Shown here one piece after another: positions 37,866 through 46,926 of a DNA stretch of 64,000 bases. The DNA lies in NCBI RefSeq assembly GCF_012396365.1, contig NZ_JAAXPG010000005.1, positions 186,001-250,000 of the forward strand, in the 5' to 3' direction. Each line of letters begins with the position of its first letter. Positions within the stretch are counted from its first letter, which is position 1. Both the position numbers and the translations under genes were made by a program. This DNA is from Nocardiopsis alborubida. Lineage in GTDB: Bacteria; Actinomycetota; Actinomycetes; Streptosporangiales; Streptosporangiaceae. The notes beneath the pieces were generated by a model that did no database searches, had not been told where the DNA came from, and worked only from the letters and a program-made list of their open reading frames with translations.

Positions 37866-39385
37866 GTCCGCGGCTCCGGCAGGTAGATCTCCGGGCCCGC
37901 CTCGTAGCCGGCCTGAGTGACCTGGTGCAGCTTCAGGTCCAGGCCCTCGCTGCGCATCCGCGCGTCCACGTAGAGCAGGGTGTTCACGCCCACGGTGAAG
38001 GGCGTGGTGATCGCGGAGGCGATGACGCTCCCCACGTAGATGACCGCTCCCGAGGCGACCGCGGCCCAGGCCGCGCCGGGGGCGACGAGGATGAAGACCG
38101 CCGAGAGGATGGCGAAGGGCGTGCTCAGCATGCTGCTGACGAAAGCCATCAGGACGAAGGCCAGCAGCCAGATGCCGAAGGTCCGCCACCATCTGCCCTG
38201 GGTGAGACGCCAGGAGCGGGCGAGGGCCGCGCCCACCCCGACGCGTTCGAGCACCACGATCGGCATGGCGAAGTAGATGCGGATGTAGATCCAGGCCGCC
38301 AGTGCGACGCCGCCGCCGAGGCCCAGCACGACCGAGGCGATGACGATGGTGATTCCGATGCCCTGACTGCCCGAGACGGCCACGAAGACGCCCAGGAACA
38401 GGCCGACGAACCCCACCACGATGATGACCAGGGAGAGGGCGAAGAAGATCAGCAGTTGGAGCAGAGCCAGTCCGACGACGGCCCCGATCCGGCCCCTCAC
38501 GGCGGCCCAGGCCTCCTGCGGGCCGAGCTTGCGGCCCAGGACCGCCATGCCGACCACGGCCGTGAGCAGGCCGGTGACGAGGATGATCCCGGCCTGGGTC
38601 AGCAGGCCGCCGCCGTACGCGGCGGCGAGGGACCAGCCGCTGAACGGGAACGGGTCGTCGGGGTCGACCGACGCGGGGTCGGACATCACCTGGTCGACGA
38701 AGGCCCCGTAGTCGGACATGTAGCCGCTGAAGCCGACCGAGCTGATGATGCTCGCGACCGCCATGACGACGAGCGTGAGCCCGACGGTGGTCTTGGGGTT
38801 GTTGCGGATTAGGCTGAAGGCCCCGTTGTAGATGTCCCCGAGCGTCATCGGCCGCAGCGCGACCACACCGGGTTTGGGAGCGCGCGGCTGCCCGTACGGG
38901 GGCTGGTGGCCGTATCCGGCCTGTGCTCCGTATCCGGGCTGTCCGTAACCTGACTGCTGGCCGTAGCCGGACTGCTGCCACTGCGCCTGCTGGCCGTGCT
39001 GTCCGTAGCCCGGCGGCTGTCCGTACGCGGGCGGCTGTCCGTACCCGCCGCTCTGGGCCGGCTGCTGACCGGAGGCGTGCTGACCGTACTGTCCGTATCC
39101 GATCTGCTGTCCCGAGGGCGCCTGACCGCCGTCGGACCCCCGCTGCCCGTACCCGGACGCCTGCTCGGGAGGGGCGAAGCCCGGCTGTCCCGGGGGCGCC
39201 TGCCCGGCGGACGCGGAGCCCGGCTGCCCACCGGAGGGCGTGGAGGAGGCGGAGGGCGGACCCTCCTGGCCCGGGGCGGCCCAACCGCCGGACGCGGGCG
39301 GGGGAACGGCCTCGGAAGCCCCGCCGCCGTCCGGTCCGTCCGGGGGGTTCCCCGACGTGTCCCGGTGGTCGTCCTCCTGGGTCAT
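37862..39385 (-). CDS. Polytopic membrane protein (GPDPase-membrane-domain type) with Gly/Tyr/Gln-rich N-terminus
   Basis: A 507-residue protein. Residues 1-175 are disordered and rich in GYGQ, SGYGQQ and PPGYGQ units. Residues 185-490 have about six helices with LRPMTLGDIYNGAFSLIRNNP near 180-200, typical of the glycerophosphoryl diester phosphodiesterase membrane domain family; no catalytic domain is present. It leads the MoxR operon (GTGA overlap with the next gene). ATG 39385 follows GGAGGGCGGGGC. It is the second Q/Y/G-rich membrane protein in the window. Confidence 0.8.
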   Translation of the reverse strand: MTQEDDHRDTSGNPPDGPDGGGASEAVPPPASGGWAAPGQEGPPSASSTPSGGQPGSASAGQAPPGQPGFAPPEQASGYGQRGSDGGQAPSGQQIGYGQYGQHASGQQPAQSGGYGQPPAYGQPPGYGQHGQQAQWQQSGYGQQSGYGQPGYGAQAGYGHQPPYGQPRAPKPGVVALRPMTLGDIYNGAFSLIRNNPKTTVGLTLVVMAVASIISSVGFSGYMSDYGAFVDQVMSDPASVDPDDPFPFSGWSLAAAYGGGLLTQAGIILVTGLLTAVVGMAVLGRKLGPQEAWAAVRGRIGAVVGLALLQLLIFFALSLVIIVVGFVGLFLGVFVAVSGSQGIGITIVIASVVLGLGGGVALAAWIYIRIYFAMPIVVLERVGVGAALARSWRLTQGRWWRTFGIWLLAFVLMAFVSSMLSTPFAILSAVFILVAPGAAWAAVASGAVIYVGSVIASAITTPFTVGVNTLLYVDARMRSEGLDLKLHQVTQAGYEAGPEIYLPEPRT

Positions 39386-39807
39386 CTGCCCCGCCCTCCA
39401 TGGGGTTCGGTTACGCTGCGCGAGCACACTTCCGCGGTTTTCGGCCTCTGGGAAACCAACCTACCCGCCGGTTCCACCGCTGCCCGCGATGTTCGGGCGT
39501 ATGCGGGCGCAACCGACCCACTTCATTCCTTTTGTATGCTTTCTGTTACCAACAGGCCAAGTCGCGAAGGTTCGCGTGCCAGGTCACCAGGGTCGACGCG
39601 CCGCAGGCCGAAACGGTTCCCACGGACCGAAAAACACCGACCACTCTCCCGATCCCGCCCGAAGGTGGCAAGGTGGGGGAGGACGAAGCAGTTTCTTGCG
39701 TCTCGGGCGCACCGAACGTTTATGCCGCTTGAGTGTTTCCAGAGAGAGGAGTAGGCGCCGCCGTACCCGCTTTCGCGCGGGTCCGACGCCCGGCGCCGGA
39801 CGCACCG
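39386..39807. promoter_or_regulatory. Divergent promoter region between the MoxR operon and mtrA
   Basis: A 422-base gap with no gene. The middle is AT-rich for this genome (about 39520-39550 and 39690-39750). TTGCGT (39696-39701) and TTATGC (39720-39725), 18 bases apart, are a possible mtrA promoter, and TATGCT at 39533 another. GTTAC occurs near 39410 and 39542 and could be part of MtrA-type sites, but no tandem box is clear. Confidence 0.4.
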
Positions 39808-40485
39808 ATGAAGGGACGTGTACTGGTTGTCGACGACGACCTCGCCCTCGCCGAGATGCTGGGCATCGTTCTGCGTGGCGAGGGGTTCGAGCCCTCGTTC
39901 GTGCATGACGGGGACAAGGCCCTGGAGGCCTTCCGCGAGACCAAGCCCGACCTGGTCCTCCTCGACCTGATGCTCCCCGGCGCCGACGGGATCGACGTCT
40001 GCCGTCAGATCCGCGCCGAGTCCGGCGTGCCCATCGTGATGCTCACCGCCAAGAGCGACACCATCGACATCGTCCTCGGGCTGGAGTCGGGTGCCGACGA
40101 CTACATCGTCAAGCCCTTCAAGCCCAAGGAGCTCGTGGCCCGCGTCCGCGTGCGCCTGCGCCGCACCGAGGAGCCCGCGCCCGAGGTGCTCCAGATCGGG
40201 GACATCACCATCGACGTCGCCGGGCACGCCGTGCGCCGCGACGGCGAGCAGATCAGCCTGACCCCGCTGGAGTTCGACCTCCTGGTCGCCCTGGCCCGCA
40301 AGCCGCGCCAGGTCTTCACCCGCGAGGTGCTGCTGGAGCAGGTCTGGGGCTACCGGCACGCCGCCGACACCCGCCTGGTCAACGTCCACGTGCAGCGCCT
40401 GCGCGCCAAGATCGAGAAGGACCCGGAGCACCCCGAGGTCGTCGTGACCGTCCGCGGCGTCGGCTACAAGGCCGGAACCGCCTGA
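39808..40485 (+). CDS. mtrA: Response regulator MtrA
   Basis: A 225-residue OmpR/PhoB-type regulator. The receiver has the acidic pair D10/D11, phospho-acceptor D53 in LLDLMLPGADG and the KPF lysine (VKPFKPKEL). The C-terminal winged helix (about 130-222) has LTPLEFDLLVALARKP and ADTRLVNVHVQRLRAKIE. MtrA controls cell-cycle, wall hydrolase and developmental genes and is essential in many actinobacteria. ATG 39808 is at the family start. mtrB begins 16 bases after its stop. Confidence 0.97.
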   Translation: MKGRVLVVDDDLALAEMLGIVLRGEGFEPSFVHDGDKALEAFRETKPDLVLLDLMLPGADGIDVCRQIRAESGVPIVMLTAKSDTIDIVLGLESGADDYIVKPFKPKELVARVRVRLRRTEEPAPEVLQIGDITIDVAGHAVRRDGEQISLTPLEFDLLVALARKPRQVFTREVLLEQVWGYRHAADTRLVNVHVQRLRAKIEKDPEHPEVVVTVRGVGYKAGTA

Positions 40486-40501
40486 TCCCCCCGAGCCGCA
40501 C

Positions 40502-42337
40502 ATGACCGCAGCCACACCAGAGGAGGAGCGGGGGACCGCCTCCGACACGCAGACCCCGCCCTCCGGGCCGCCCGCGACCGGGGGGCGCTGGCGCGACGGC
40601 GGCGCGGGGCTCACCCGCTCCTACGCGCTCGCCCAGCGGGCCGCCCGCGCCCTGGTGCGCGGCGTCCACAGCAACTGGCGCCGCTCGCTGCACCTGCGGG
40701 TCATCTCCACCACCCTGGTGTTGTCCCTGGTGGTGATGGTGGGCCTGGGGTACGTGCTCATCTCGCAGGTGCGCGGCGGTCTGCTCGACGCCAAGATCTC
40801 CACGGCCGTCACCGACCACCGCGCCGGGCTCAACTACGCGTCGGCCGAGCTCCAGGAGAACGAGTCGGGCGACCGCAACCGGCTCATGTACAACCTCGCC
40901 AACGAGCTCACCAGCCGCAGCGGCGACACCGGGCTGTACAGCGTGGTCATCCTGCCCTCGGTGGGCGGCGAGGTCGGCTGGGCCACCGGCGAGGGCAGCG
41001 TCCCGCAGCGGCTCATCAACCAGGTCCACGAGTCCGAGGTGGACGAACAGCAGTACCACACGTACACGCGCATCACCACCGACCAGGGCGAGGAGCCCGC
41101 GCTGGTGGTCGGCGCGCAGCTCACGCGCGCCTACGAGCTGTACTACATCTTCCCGCTCCAGCACGAGCAGCAGATCCTCGACCTCGTCCAGGGCACGGTC
41201 GGCCTGGTGGGCGTGCTGCTGGTCATCCTCCTGGGCCTGATCGCCTTCGTCATCACCCGACAGGTGGTCAGCCCGGTCCGCTCGGCCGCCCAGTCCGCCG
41301 AACGCCTCTCCTCGGGCGACCTCACCGAGCGCATGGCCGTCCACGGCGAGGACGACCTCGCCCGGCTGGCCCTGTCCTTCAACGACATGGCGGGCAACCT
41401 CCAGGAGAAGATCCAGGAGCTGGAGGAGCTGTCCAAGCTCCAGCGCCAGTTCGTCTCCGACGTCTCCCACGAGCTGCGCACCCCCCTGACCACCATCAAG
41501 ATGGCCGGGGACGTGCTCTTCGACGAGCGCGAGGAGCTCGACCCCACCATGCGCCGCTCGGTGGAGCTGCTGCAGAGCCAGGTGGAGCGGTTCGAGGAAC
41601 TGCTCTCCGACCTGCTGGAGATCAGCCGCCACGACGCCGGGGCCGCCACCCTGGGCACCGAGTCGCTCGACATCCGCGACGCCGTCATGAAGGCCGTCGG
41701 CGACGCCGAGCAGATCGCCGAGCGGCGCGGCATCAAGGTCGTGCTGCGCCTGCCCACCGAGCCCTGCACCGCCGAGTACGACGGCCGCCGCATCAACCGC
41801 ATCCTGCGCAACCTGGTGGTCAACGCCATCGAGCACAGCGAGGGCCGCGACGTGGTGGTCACCGCCGCGTGCGACCGCGACGCGGTCGCCGTGGCCGTGC
41901 GCGACTACGGGGTGGGCCTCAAGGAGGGGGAGGAGCACCTGTGCTTCGACCGCTTCTGGCGTGCCGACCCGGCCCGGGTGCGCACCACCGGCGGCACCGG
42001 ACTCGGTCTCTCCATCGCCAAGGAGGACGCCACCCTGCACGGCGGCTGGCTCCAGGCGTGGGGCCAGCCCGGCCAGGGCTCCCAGTTCCGCCTGTCCCTG
42101 CCGCGCCGCTCCGGCAGCGAGCTGCGCGGTTCCCCCCTGCCGCTGGTGCCGCCGGAGTTCGCGCTGGGCCGCACCTACGCCGCGTTCACCGACAAGGCCG
42201 ACAGGGCCGACAAGGGTGAGAACGGCAGCGGCGCCGTCCGCGCCGAGAGGATTCCCGCCAGGAACGGCGCGGACGCCACGGAGGAGGGCGCGGCGGCCGT
42301 CCGCGCCGAGCAGCGCGAGGGCGAGGAGAAGCTGTGA
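40502..42337 (+). CDS. mtrB: Sensor histidine kinase MtrB
   Basis: A 611-residue membrane kinase: helices at about 66-90 and 231-252 bracket an extracytoplasmic sensor of about 140 residues; HAMP (253-305); dimerisation helix with H323 in FVSDVSHELRTPLTTIK; and an HATPase domain with NLVVNAIEHSE, DYGVGLKEGEEHLCFDRFW and GGTGLGLSIAKE. It phosphorylates MtrA. A charged tail of about 70 residues follows. The TGA stop overlaps the lpqB GTG by 4 bases. Confidence 0.97.
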   Translation: MTAATPEEERGTASDTQTPPSGPPATGGRWRDGGAGLTRSYALAQRAARALVRGVHSNWRRSLHLRVISTTLVLSLVVMVGLGYVLISQVRGGLLDAKISTAVTDHRAGLNYASAELQENESGDRNRLMYNLANELTSRSGDTGLYSVVILPSVGGEVGWATGEGSVPQRLINQVHESEVDEQQYHTYTRITTDQGEEPALVVGAQLTRAYELYYIFPLQHEQQILDLVQGTVGLVGVLLVILLGLIAFVITRQVVSPVRSAAQSAERLSSGDLTERMAVHGEDDLARLALSFNDMAGNLQEKIQELEELSKLQRQFVSDVSHELRTPLTTIKMAGDVLFDEREELDPTMRRSVELLQSQVERFEELLSDLLEISRHDAGAATLGTESLDIRDAVMKAVGDAEQIAERRGIKVVLRLPTEPCTAEYDGRRINRILRNLVVNAIEHSEGRDVVVTAACDRDAVAVAVRDYGVGLKEGEEHLCFDRFWRADPARVRTTGGTGLGLSIAKEDATLHGGWLQAWGQPGQGSQFRLSLPRRSGSELRGSPLPLVPPEFALGRTYAAFTDKADRADKGENGSGAVRAERIPARNGADATEEGAAAVRAEQREGEEKL

Positions 42338-44208
42338 GGACACCGCACCGGTTCGGCCGCGCCGCGCGCGCCTGCATGGCCGCGGCCGTGGCGGCCGTGT
42401 CCATGGCCGCCTGCGCGACCGTTCCCACCACCGGCCCGGTCGTGGCCAGCGACGGCAACGAGTCCGAGGGCGACCCCTACGGCGGCTACGTGCGCCTGCT
42501 GCCCGCCGGACCCCAGGAGGGCGTGGCCCCGGAGGGTCTGGTCAGCGACTTCCTCAAGGACATGGGCAGCTTCGAGCAGGACTACGAGGCCGCCCGCAGC
42601 TTCATGCTGTCGAGCACGGACGAGTCGTGGAACCCGGACGGGACGGTCAAGGTCTTCCCCGGCCACGACACCGTCGACCTCGACACCGAGATCAGCGGCG
42701 ACGGACTCACCGCCACCGTGCGGATGCGCAGCTCACTGGTGGCCACGATCGACGAGGACGGCAGGTACGTCTCCGGCGACTCCGGCCGCCTGCTCGACGA
42801 GACCTTCGTCCTGGCGAGGGAGGACGGCGACCCCGAGGGCGAGTGGCGCATCCAGAGCCTGCCCGACGAGCTCATCCTCAGCCAGCTCGACGTGGAGCGC
42901 ACCCACCGCCCGTTCAACCTGTACTACTTCAACCCCGACGAGAACGCCCTGGTCCCGGACCCGGTCTACCTGCCGGTCAGCAACGACGAACTCACCGAGC
43001 GCCTGCTGCTCAGGCTCATCCGAGGCCCCAGCACCTGGCTGGACCCCTCCGTGCACTCCTCCTTCCCCGAGGAGGTCGCGCCCACCCTGGAGGTGGAGGA
43101 CGAGCGCGTGGTCGTCAGCGTGACCGACCCCGGCCAGGCCGACGAGTTCGGCATGGGCGCCCAGATCGCCTGGACCCTGCGCCAGCTGCCGGAGATCCAG
43201 GAGTTCACGCTGCGGGTGAACGGCAACGAGGTGGACTTCCCCGGGGCCGAGGGCGAGAGCGCCGACCGGCCGCGCCCGGGCAGCACCTACTGGTCGGAGG
43301 TCAGCCCCGGCGCGACCTCGCCCGGCGTCCACGTCTACTACTCCCACGAGGGCCAGCTGTGGTCGGCCTCGGACTGGGACACCGACACCTTCGGCAGCGG
43401 CGAGCCGGTGCCCGGCCCCCTGGGGGCCGGCGAGGTCCCCCTGGAGAGGTTCGCGGTGTCGCTGGACGAGCAGACCATCGCCGGGGTCACCACGGGCGGC
43501 CGCGAGGTCGTCACGAGCGAGGCCGCCCCGGGCGCCGCCGTTCGGGAGGTCCTGGCCGACGGAGTCTTCACCGAGCTGTCCTGGGACGTCAACGGCGACC
43601 TGTGGGTGGTCGAGGAGGTCCGCGGGGAGGACGGCGAGGACGGCGAGGAGCCGCGGGAGGACTCCGACACCGAGAGCCCGAACCTCAACGGCCCGCCGCC
43701 GTCGCCGGGTCCGACGGACCTGTGGCTGCTGCGCGAGGGCCACGAGGTGGTCCGCGTGGACGTGTCCGGCCTGCGCGACAGGCCGCTGGTGCAGTTCCAG
43801 ATCTCCCGGGACGGCACCCGCGCCGCGGTGGTGACCGAGGTGGACGGGCGCCGATCGCTCCAGGTGGGCCGCGTGGTGGAGGACGCCGACGGACAGGTCT
43901 CCGTGGAGTCGTTCGTGACCCTGGCCCGCGAGCTGGAGGACGTCACCGACATCTCCTGGCGCTCGGGCGACCAGCTGGTCGTGCTCGGCACCCGCGAGGG
44001 CGGTACGAGCCAGGCCCTCCTGGTGTCGCTGGACGGCGGCACGCCGCCCGCCAGCGCAGGGACCCCCGTCGCGAGCATGGTGACCGTCTCAGGGGCCCCT
44101 GGCCAGCCCCTGGTGGCCGGTTCCGACGACGGCAACATCTGGGTGTCCAGCGACCCGCTCAACTGGCAGAGCGTCGTGGAGGGCGGCTCGCCCGCCTTCC
44201 CGGGCTGA
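42334..44208 (+). CDS. lpqB: Lipoprotein LpqB, MtrAB accessory protein
   Basis: A 624-residue lipoprotein. The signal peptide ends in a lipobox-like SMAAC with lipidated C27. The GerMN-type domain lies near 210-310 (LLRLIRGPSTWLDPSVHSSFP), then a beta-propeller-like C-terminal half. LpqB interacts with MtrB outside the membrane and modulates MtrA output. An acidic low-complexity insert (about 428-450) is specific to this copy. GTG 42334 overlaps mtrB (GTGA). Confidence 0.95.
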   Translation: MRTPHRFGRAARACMAAAVAAVSMAACATVPTTGPVVASDGNESEGDPYGGYVRLLPAGPQEGVAPEGLVSDFLKDMGSFEQDYEAARSFMLSSTDESWNPDGTVKVFPGHDTVDLDTEISGDGLTATVRMRSSLVATIDEDGRYVSGDSGRLLDETFVLAREDGDPEGEWRIQSLPDELILSQLDVERTHRPFNLYYFNPDENALVPDPVYLPVSNDELTERLLLRLIRGPSTWLDPSVHSSFPEEVAPTLEVEDERVVVSVTDPGQADEFGMGAQIAWTLRQLPEIQEFTLRVNGNEVDFPGAEGESADRPRPGSTYWSEVSPGATSPGVHVYYSHEGQLWSASDWDTDTFGSGEPVPGPLGAGEVPLERFAVSLDEQTIAGVTTGGREVVTSEAAPGAAVREVLADGVFTELSWDVNGDLWVVEEVRGEDGEDGEEPREDSDTESPNLNGPPPSPGPTDLWLLREGHEVVRVDVSGLRDRPLVQFQISRDGTRAAVVTEVDGRRSLQVGRVVEDADGQVSVESFVTLARELEDVTDISWRSGDQLVVLGTREGGTSQALLVSLDGGTPPASAGTPVASMVTVSGAPGQPLVAGSDDGNIWVSSDPLNWQSVVEGGSPAFPG

Positions 44209-44213
44209 GGAGC

Positions 44214-44250
44214 CCCGGGCGCGCGGTCGGGCCCCGGCCGCCCGCCCGGG
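44214..44250 (+). terminator. lpqB terminator
   Basis: CCCGGGCGCGCGG (44214-44226) pairs with CCGCCCGCCCGGG (44238-44250) with one mismatch and an 11-base loop, immediately after the lpqB stop and before the next gene. Confidence 0.65.
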
Positions 44251-44296
44251 ACGAAACCGGGATGCGCCGGGCACCGCGGCCTGGAAGGGTGGCGCC

Positions 44297-45139
44297 ATGG
44301 ACGACCTGACGCGGCTGGGCACCCCGATCGACGCACGCCCCCACTTCGCCGGGGAGCGGGAGGACCTGCTCGCGCTCCTGCGCGGCCTCACCCCCGACGA
44401 GTGGCAGGCCGAGGCCGTGACCGGGTGGAGCGCGCGCGACGTGGCCGCCCACCTGCTCGGCGACGACTACTGGCGCATCGCGGGGATGCGCGACCGCTAC
44501 CGGGAGGCCCCGGCGCCGGCGCCCGGGGAGCCGCTGGCGGCGTTCGTCCACCGCAACAACCGGGAGTGGGTGCGGGCCACCGCCAGGATCAGCCCCCAGG
44601 CGCTGGTCCAGACGCTGGAGATGACCGGGCGCGAGCTGGCGGGGCTCTGGCGCTCCGCGGACCCGCACGCCCCGGGTGTCGCCGTCTCCTGGGCGGGCGC
44701 CGACCCGGCGCCGGTCTGGCTGGACTGCGCCCGCGAACTCACCGAGAACTGGGCCCACCGGCAGCAGATCCGGCACGCGGCCGGGCGGGCCACCGACCCC
44801 GGGCCCGCGGGGTCCCTGGTGCTGGACACCTTCATGCGCGCGCTGCCGCACACCCTGCGCGACACCCCGGCGCGGACCGGGACGCGGGTGAGCGTGGCCG
44901 TGGACGGCCCGGACGGCGGGGAGTGGACCGTCACCCGCACCGGGACCGGCTGGTCGCTGGCCCCGGCCGCAGCGGGCGGCTCCGGCGCGCCCGCGGCGGC
45001 CGTGCGGTGGGACTTCGAGACCGCCTGGCGGCTGTGCGTGCGGGGGATCGAGCCCGAGGAGGCCGAGGCGAGGGGCGACCTCTCGGGCGACCCGGGCCTG
45101 GCCCGGGCCTGCTGCCGGATCGTGTCGATCATCCGCTGA
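44297..45139 (+). CDS. Maleylpyruvate isomerase / mycothiol-dependent (DinB-like) family protein
   Basis: A 280-residue protein. The N-terminal metal-binding four-helix bundle has the family pattern WSARDVAAHLLGDDYWR (His near 52), HRNNREWV, and ENWAHRQQIRHAAGR, giving the expected three metal ligands. A C-terminal SCP2-like domain follows (GEWTVTRTGTGWSLAP). Such enzymes use mycothiol or a metal to isomerise or detoxify small molecules. The substrate is unknown. Its place after lpqB is not strongly conserved. Confidence 0.82.
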   Translation: MDDLTRLGTPIDARPHFAGEREDLLALLRGLTPDEWQAEAVTGWSARDVAAHLLGDDYWRIAGMRDRYREAPAPAPGEPLAAFVHRNNREWVRATARISPQALVQTLEMTGRELAGLWRSADPHAPGVAVSWAGADPAPVWLDCARELTENWAHRQQIRHAAGRATDPGPAGSLVLDTFMRALPHTLRDTPARTGTRVSVAVDGPDGGEWTVTRTGTGWSLAPAAAGGSGAPAAAVRWDFETAWRLCVRGIEPEEAEARGDLSGDPGLARACCRIVSIIR

Positions 45140-45413
45140 CCGCGCGGTGCGGACCCGCGGGACAGGTCCGGGGCAGCGGTGGACCGGCGCGGCGCACGGA
45201 TCCGCGCCTTGAGGGGGTTCCTCCCGCGCCGACTCCGGGCGCCGGGCGTCGGGATTCCGTAACCGTCGGCGCGGACACGGCGAGTGGGACGGACCGTCAC
45301 CGGAGCCGGTGAGGAGTGTGCTGGCCCGCGGGCTCGTTGTGCACGGGGCCGACGTTGTCCACAGGTCCGAGGAGGGGCTGGCGGTCGCCGGCCCGGGCGC
45401 TGACCCTTGAGGT

Positions 45414-46184
45414 ATGGACGACCGGACACACGCCACGGGCGCGCTGCGGTGGATACTCGGCGCGCTGCTCGACCTGCTCCTGCCGCAGCCCTGCGCGGCG
45501 TGCGCGGGCCCCTCGGGGCCTCTGTGCGCGGACTGCCTCACCGCGCTGCGGCGCCGTCCCCACCGGTGCGCGCCGAGGCCGGGCTGCCCGCCCGTCTGGG
45601 CGGCCGGCCCCTACGCCGGACGCCACCGCCGGGTGCTGCTCACCTACAAGGAGGGCGGTGCGGACGCCCTGGCCGCGCCCCTGGGCGGGTGGCTGACCGC
45701 CGCCTACACCGCGTCCGGCCTGGCCCGTCCGGACACCCTGCTCGTCCCCGTCCCCGGGCGCGGCCCGCCGGGAGACCCCCGGGCGCCGGTCACCCGGCTG
45801 GCACGCGCCTGCCTGGCGGAGGCGGGCGGAGCGGGTGCGGGGAGGGTCGCGCCCCTGCTGCGCCACCGGAGCCGCTCCCGGCGCCAGGCCGGTCTGGGGC
45901 GGGCCGAGCGCCTGGCCAACCGGGCGGGCACCCTCGTGGCGGACCGTCCGCTTCCCCGGGCCCCCGCTGCGGTGCCCGGCACGGGGGCCGGGGGAGTCGC
46001 GGTCGTGGTGGACGACGTCCTCACCACGGGCGCCACGGTGGCCGAGGCGACCCGCGCCCTGCGGGCGCGCGGGATCGCCGTGGCGGGCGCGGTGGTCCTC
46101 CTCGAACGCCTGCCCGGCGTCGTCGGCGGTCCTTCGAGCGAGGAGGAGGCGGACGGTGCAAGAAGGTTTTACGAATCCTCGTGA
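45414..46184 (+). CDS. ComF family phosphoribosyltransferase-like protein
   Basis: A 256-residue protein. The N-terminal zinc motif is CAACAGPSGPLCADC; the PRTase domain has YKEGGADALAAPL, RHRSRSRRQAGLGRAERLANRAG and the PRPP loop VVVDDVLTTGAT. In naturally competent bacteria ComF helps DNA uptake; in actinomycetes it is kept between lpqB and hpf with unknown role. The sequence GAGGTATGG gives a close ribosome site for ATG 45414. Confidence 0.9.
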   Translation: MDDRTHATGALRWILGALLDLLLPQPCAACAGPSGPLCADCLTALRRRPHRCAPRPGCPPVWAAGPYAGRHRRVLLTYKEGGADALAAPLGGWLTAAYTASGLARPDTLLVPVPGRGPPGDPRAPVTRLARACLAEAGGAGAGRVAPLLRHRSRSRRQAGLGRAERLANRAGTLVADRPLPRAPAAVPGTGAGGVAVVVDDVLTTGATVAEATRALRARGIAVAGAVVLLERLPGVVGGPSSEEEADGARRFYESS

Positions 46185-46189
46185 ACAGG

Positions 46190-46603
46190 TGAAAAGTCCA
46201 TGTACGAAGGGCTTTGAGGCAGTTGCCGATGAGTTGGGAGGGTGGCCGCTACCTGACATCCTCGCCAGGACAGGTTACGGTCACGGTATGGCACCCGTCC
46301 GGGTCCGTGGTTGCGTCGGAGACTTTGGGCTCCCGGGAACACCGGGGCGCCACTCCGGCAAGCCGATGCCAGGCGCAGGCGAAACGGCCCACGTAAGGCG
46401 ACTTTTCGTCGACCGATCACGGTGCGCCTTAGAGGTAAGCCCTGCCCCGCGGAGGGTCCAGATGTCCCTCATGACAGGGAGAAGAGCAGTAGTCGCGGAC
46501 AAGAGCGGCGACACTCTCAGCAGGCGGATGTGGGGACGAAGACCAGGTCGGCCGGACGGGTGGCATCCCATCGTCCGGGGGTTCGCCAACGGCGAACCCC
46601 CGG
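46190..46603 (+). ncRNA. Candidate structured non-coding RNA upstream of hpf (raiA-motif-like position)
   Basis: The gap 46185-46926 holds no credible gene but is full of inverted repeats: TAAGGCG (46394-46400) with CGCCTTA (46425-46431), and a 13-base stem at 46575-46603 that could end a transcript. Base composition is lower in GC than the coding DNA. Published work describes a conserved raiA-motif RNA upstream of hpf (raiA) genes in Actinobacteria and Firmicutes. Position and structure fit, but I cannot match its consensus by eye, so ends and identity are inference. Confidence 0.45.
46575..46603 (+). terminator. Very stable hairpin inside the comF-hpf gap
   Basis: CCGGGGGTTCGCC (46575-46587) and GGCGAACCCCCGG (46591-46603) pair perfectly over 13 bases with loop AAC. 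No T tract follows. It lies 390 bases after comF and 323 before hpf, so it may end a separate RNA rather than comF. Confidence 0.7.
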
Positions 46604-46766
46604 AGGCGATCCCCTCGTGTCCCCACCGGGCCCGTCCCGCCGTGGCCCCGGACAACCCGTGGGTCCTTGAAGGGCGCACTGTCCCGCCCGTCCCAGTAAT
46701 CCTTTCCTCCATCACGGTGGTTCTCACCAATCGTGTCCACGGGGCGCGTGATGAGGCCCCCGCAGG

Positions 46767-46926
46767 TGGGTATACGCATCTCCAACCGAGCCGTGCCCCC
46801 TACAGGACAGGGGCACCAGCGGAAGGGGGCTAGCGAGCGACACCCCTTCCGCCCCCCTGCTGGCGGAAGGGACGCAGAGCCAGCCTGGCCGTCGTCTTCT
46901 GACGGCCACGCGATGAAGGGGGTCCT
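46767..46926 (+). promoter_or_regulatory. hpf promoter and leader with alternative hairpins
   Basis: GGGTATAC near 46768 resembles a stress-sigma (SigB-type) -10. Downstream come a hairpin GTGCCCC/GGGGCAC (46793-46816), GCGGAAGGGG (46819-46828), CCCCTTCCGC (46843-46852), GGCGGAAGGG (46862-46871) and a hairpin TGGCCGTC/GACGGCCA (46886-46908). The CCCCTTCC element can pair with the segment before it, the one after it, or the ribosome site GAAGGGGG (46916-46922). This suggests switching control of hpf translation. Confidence 0.5.

Noticed and set aside
46270..46440. Cobalamin or cyclic-di-AMP riboswitch upstream of hpf
   Set aside because: Some short strings look similar (GGGAAC, GCCACT, GCCAGG), but order and spacing do not fit the consensus I know, and hpf is not a usual target.
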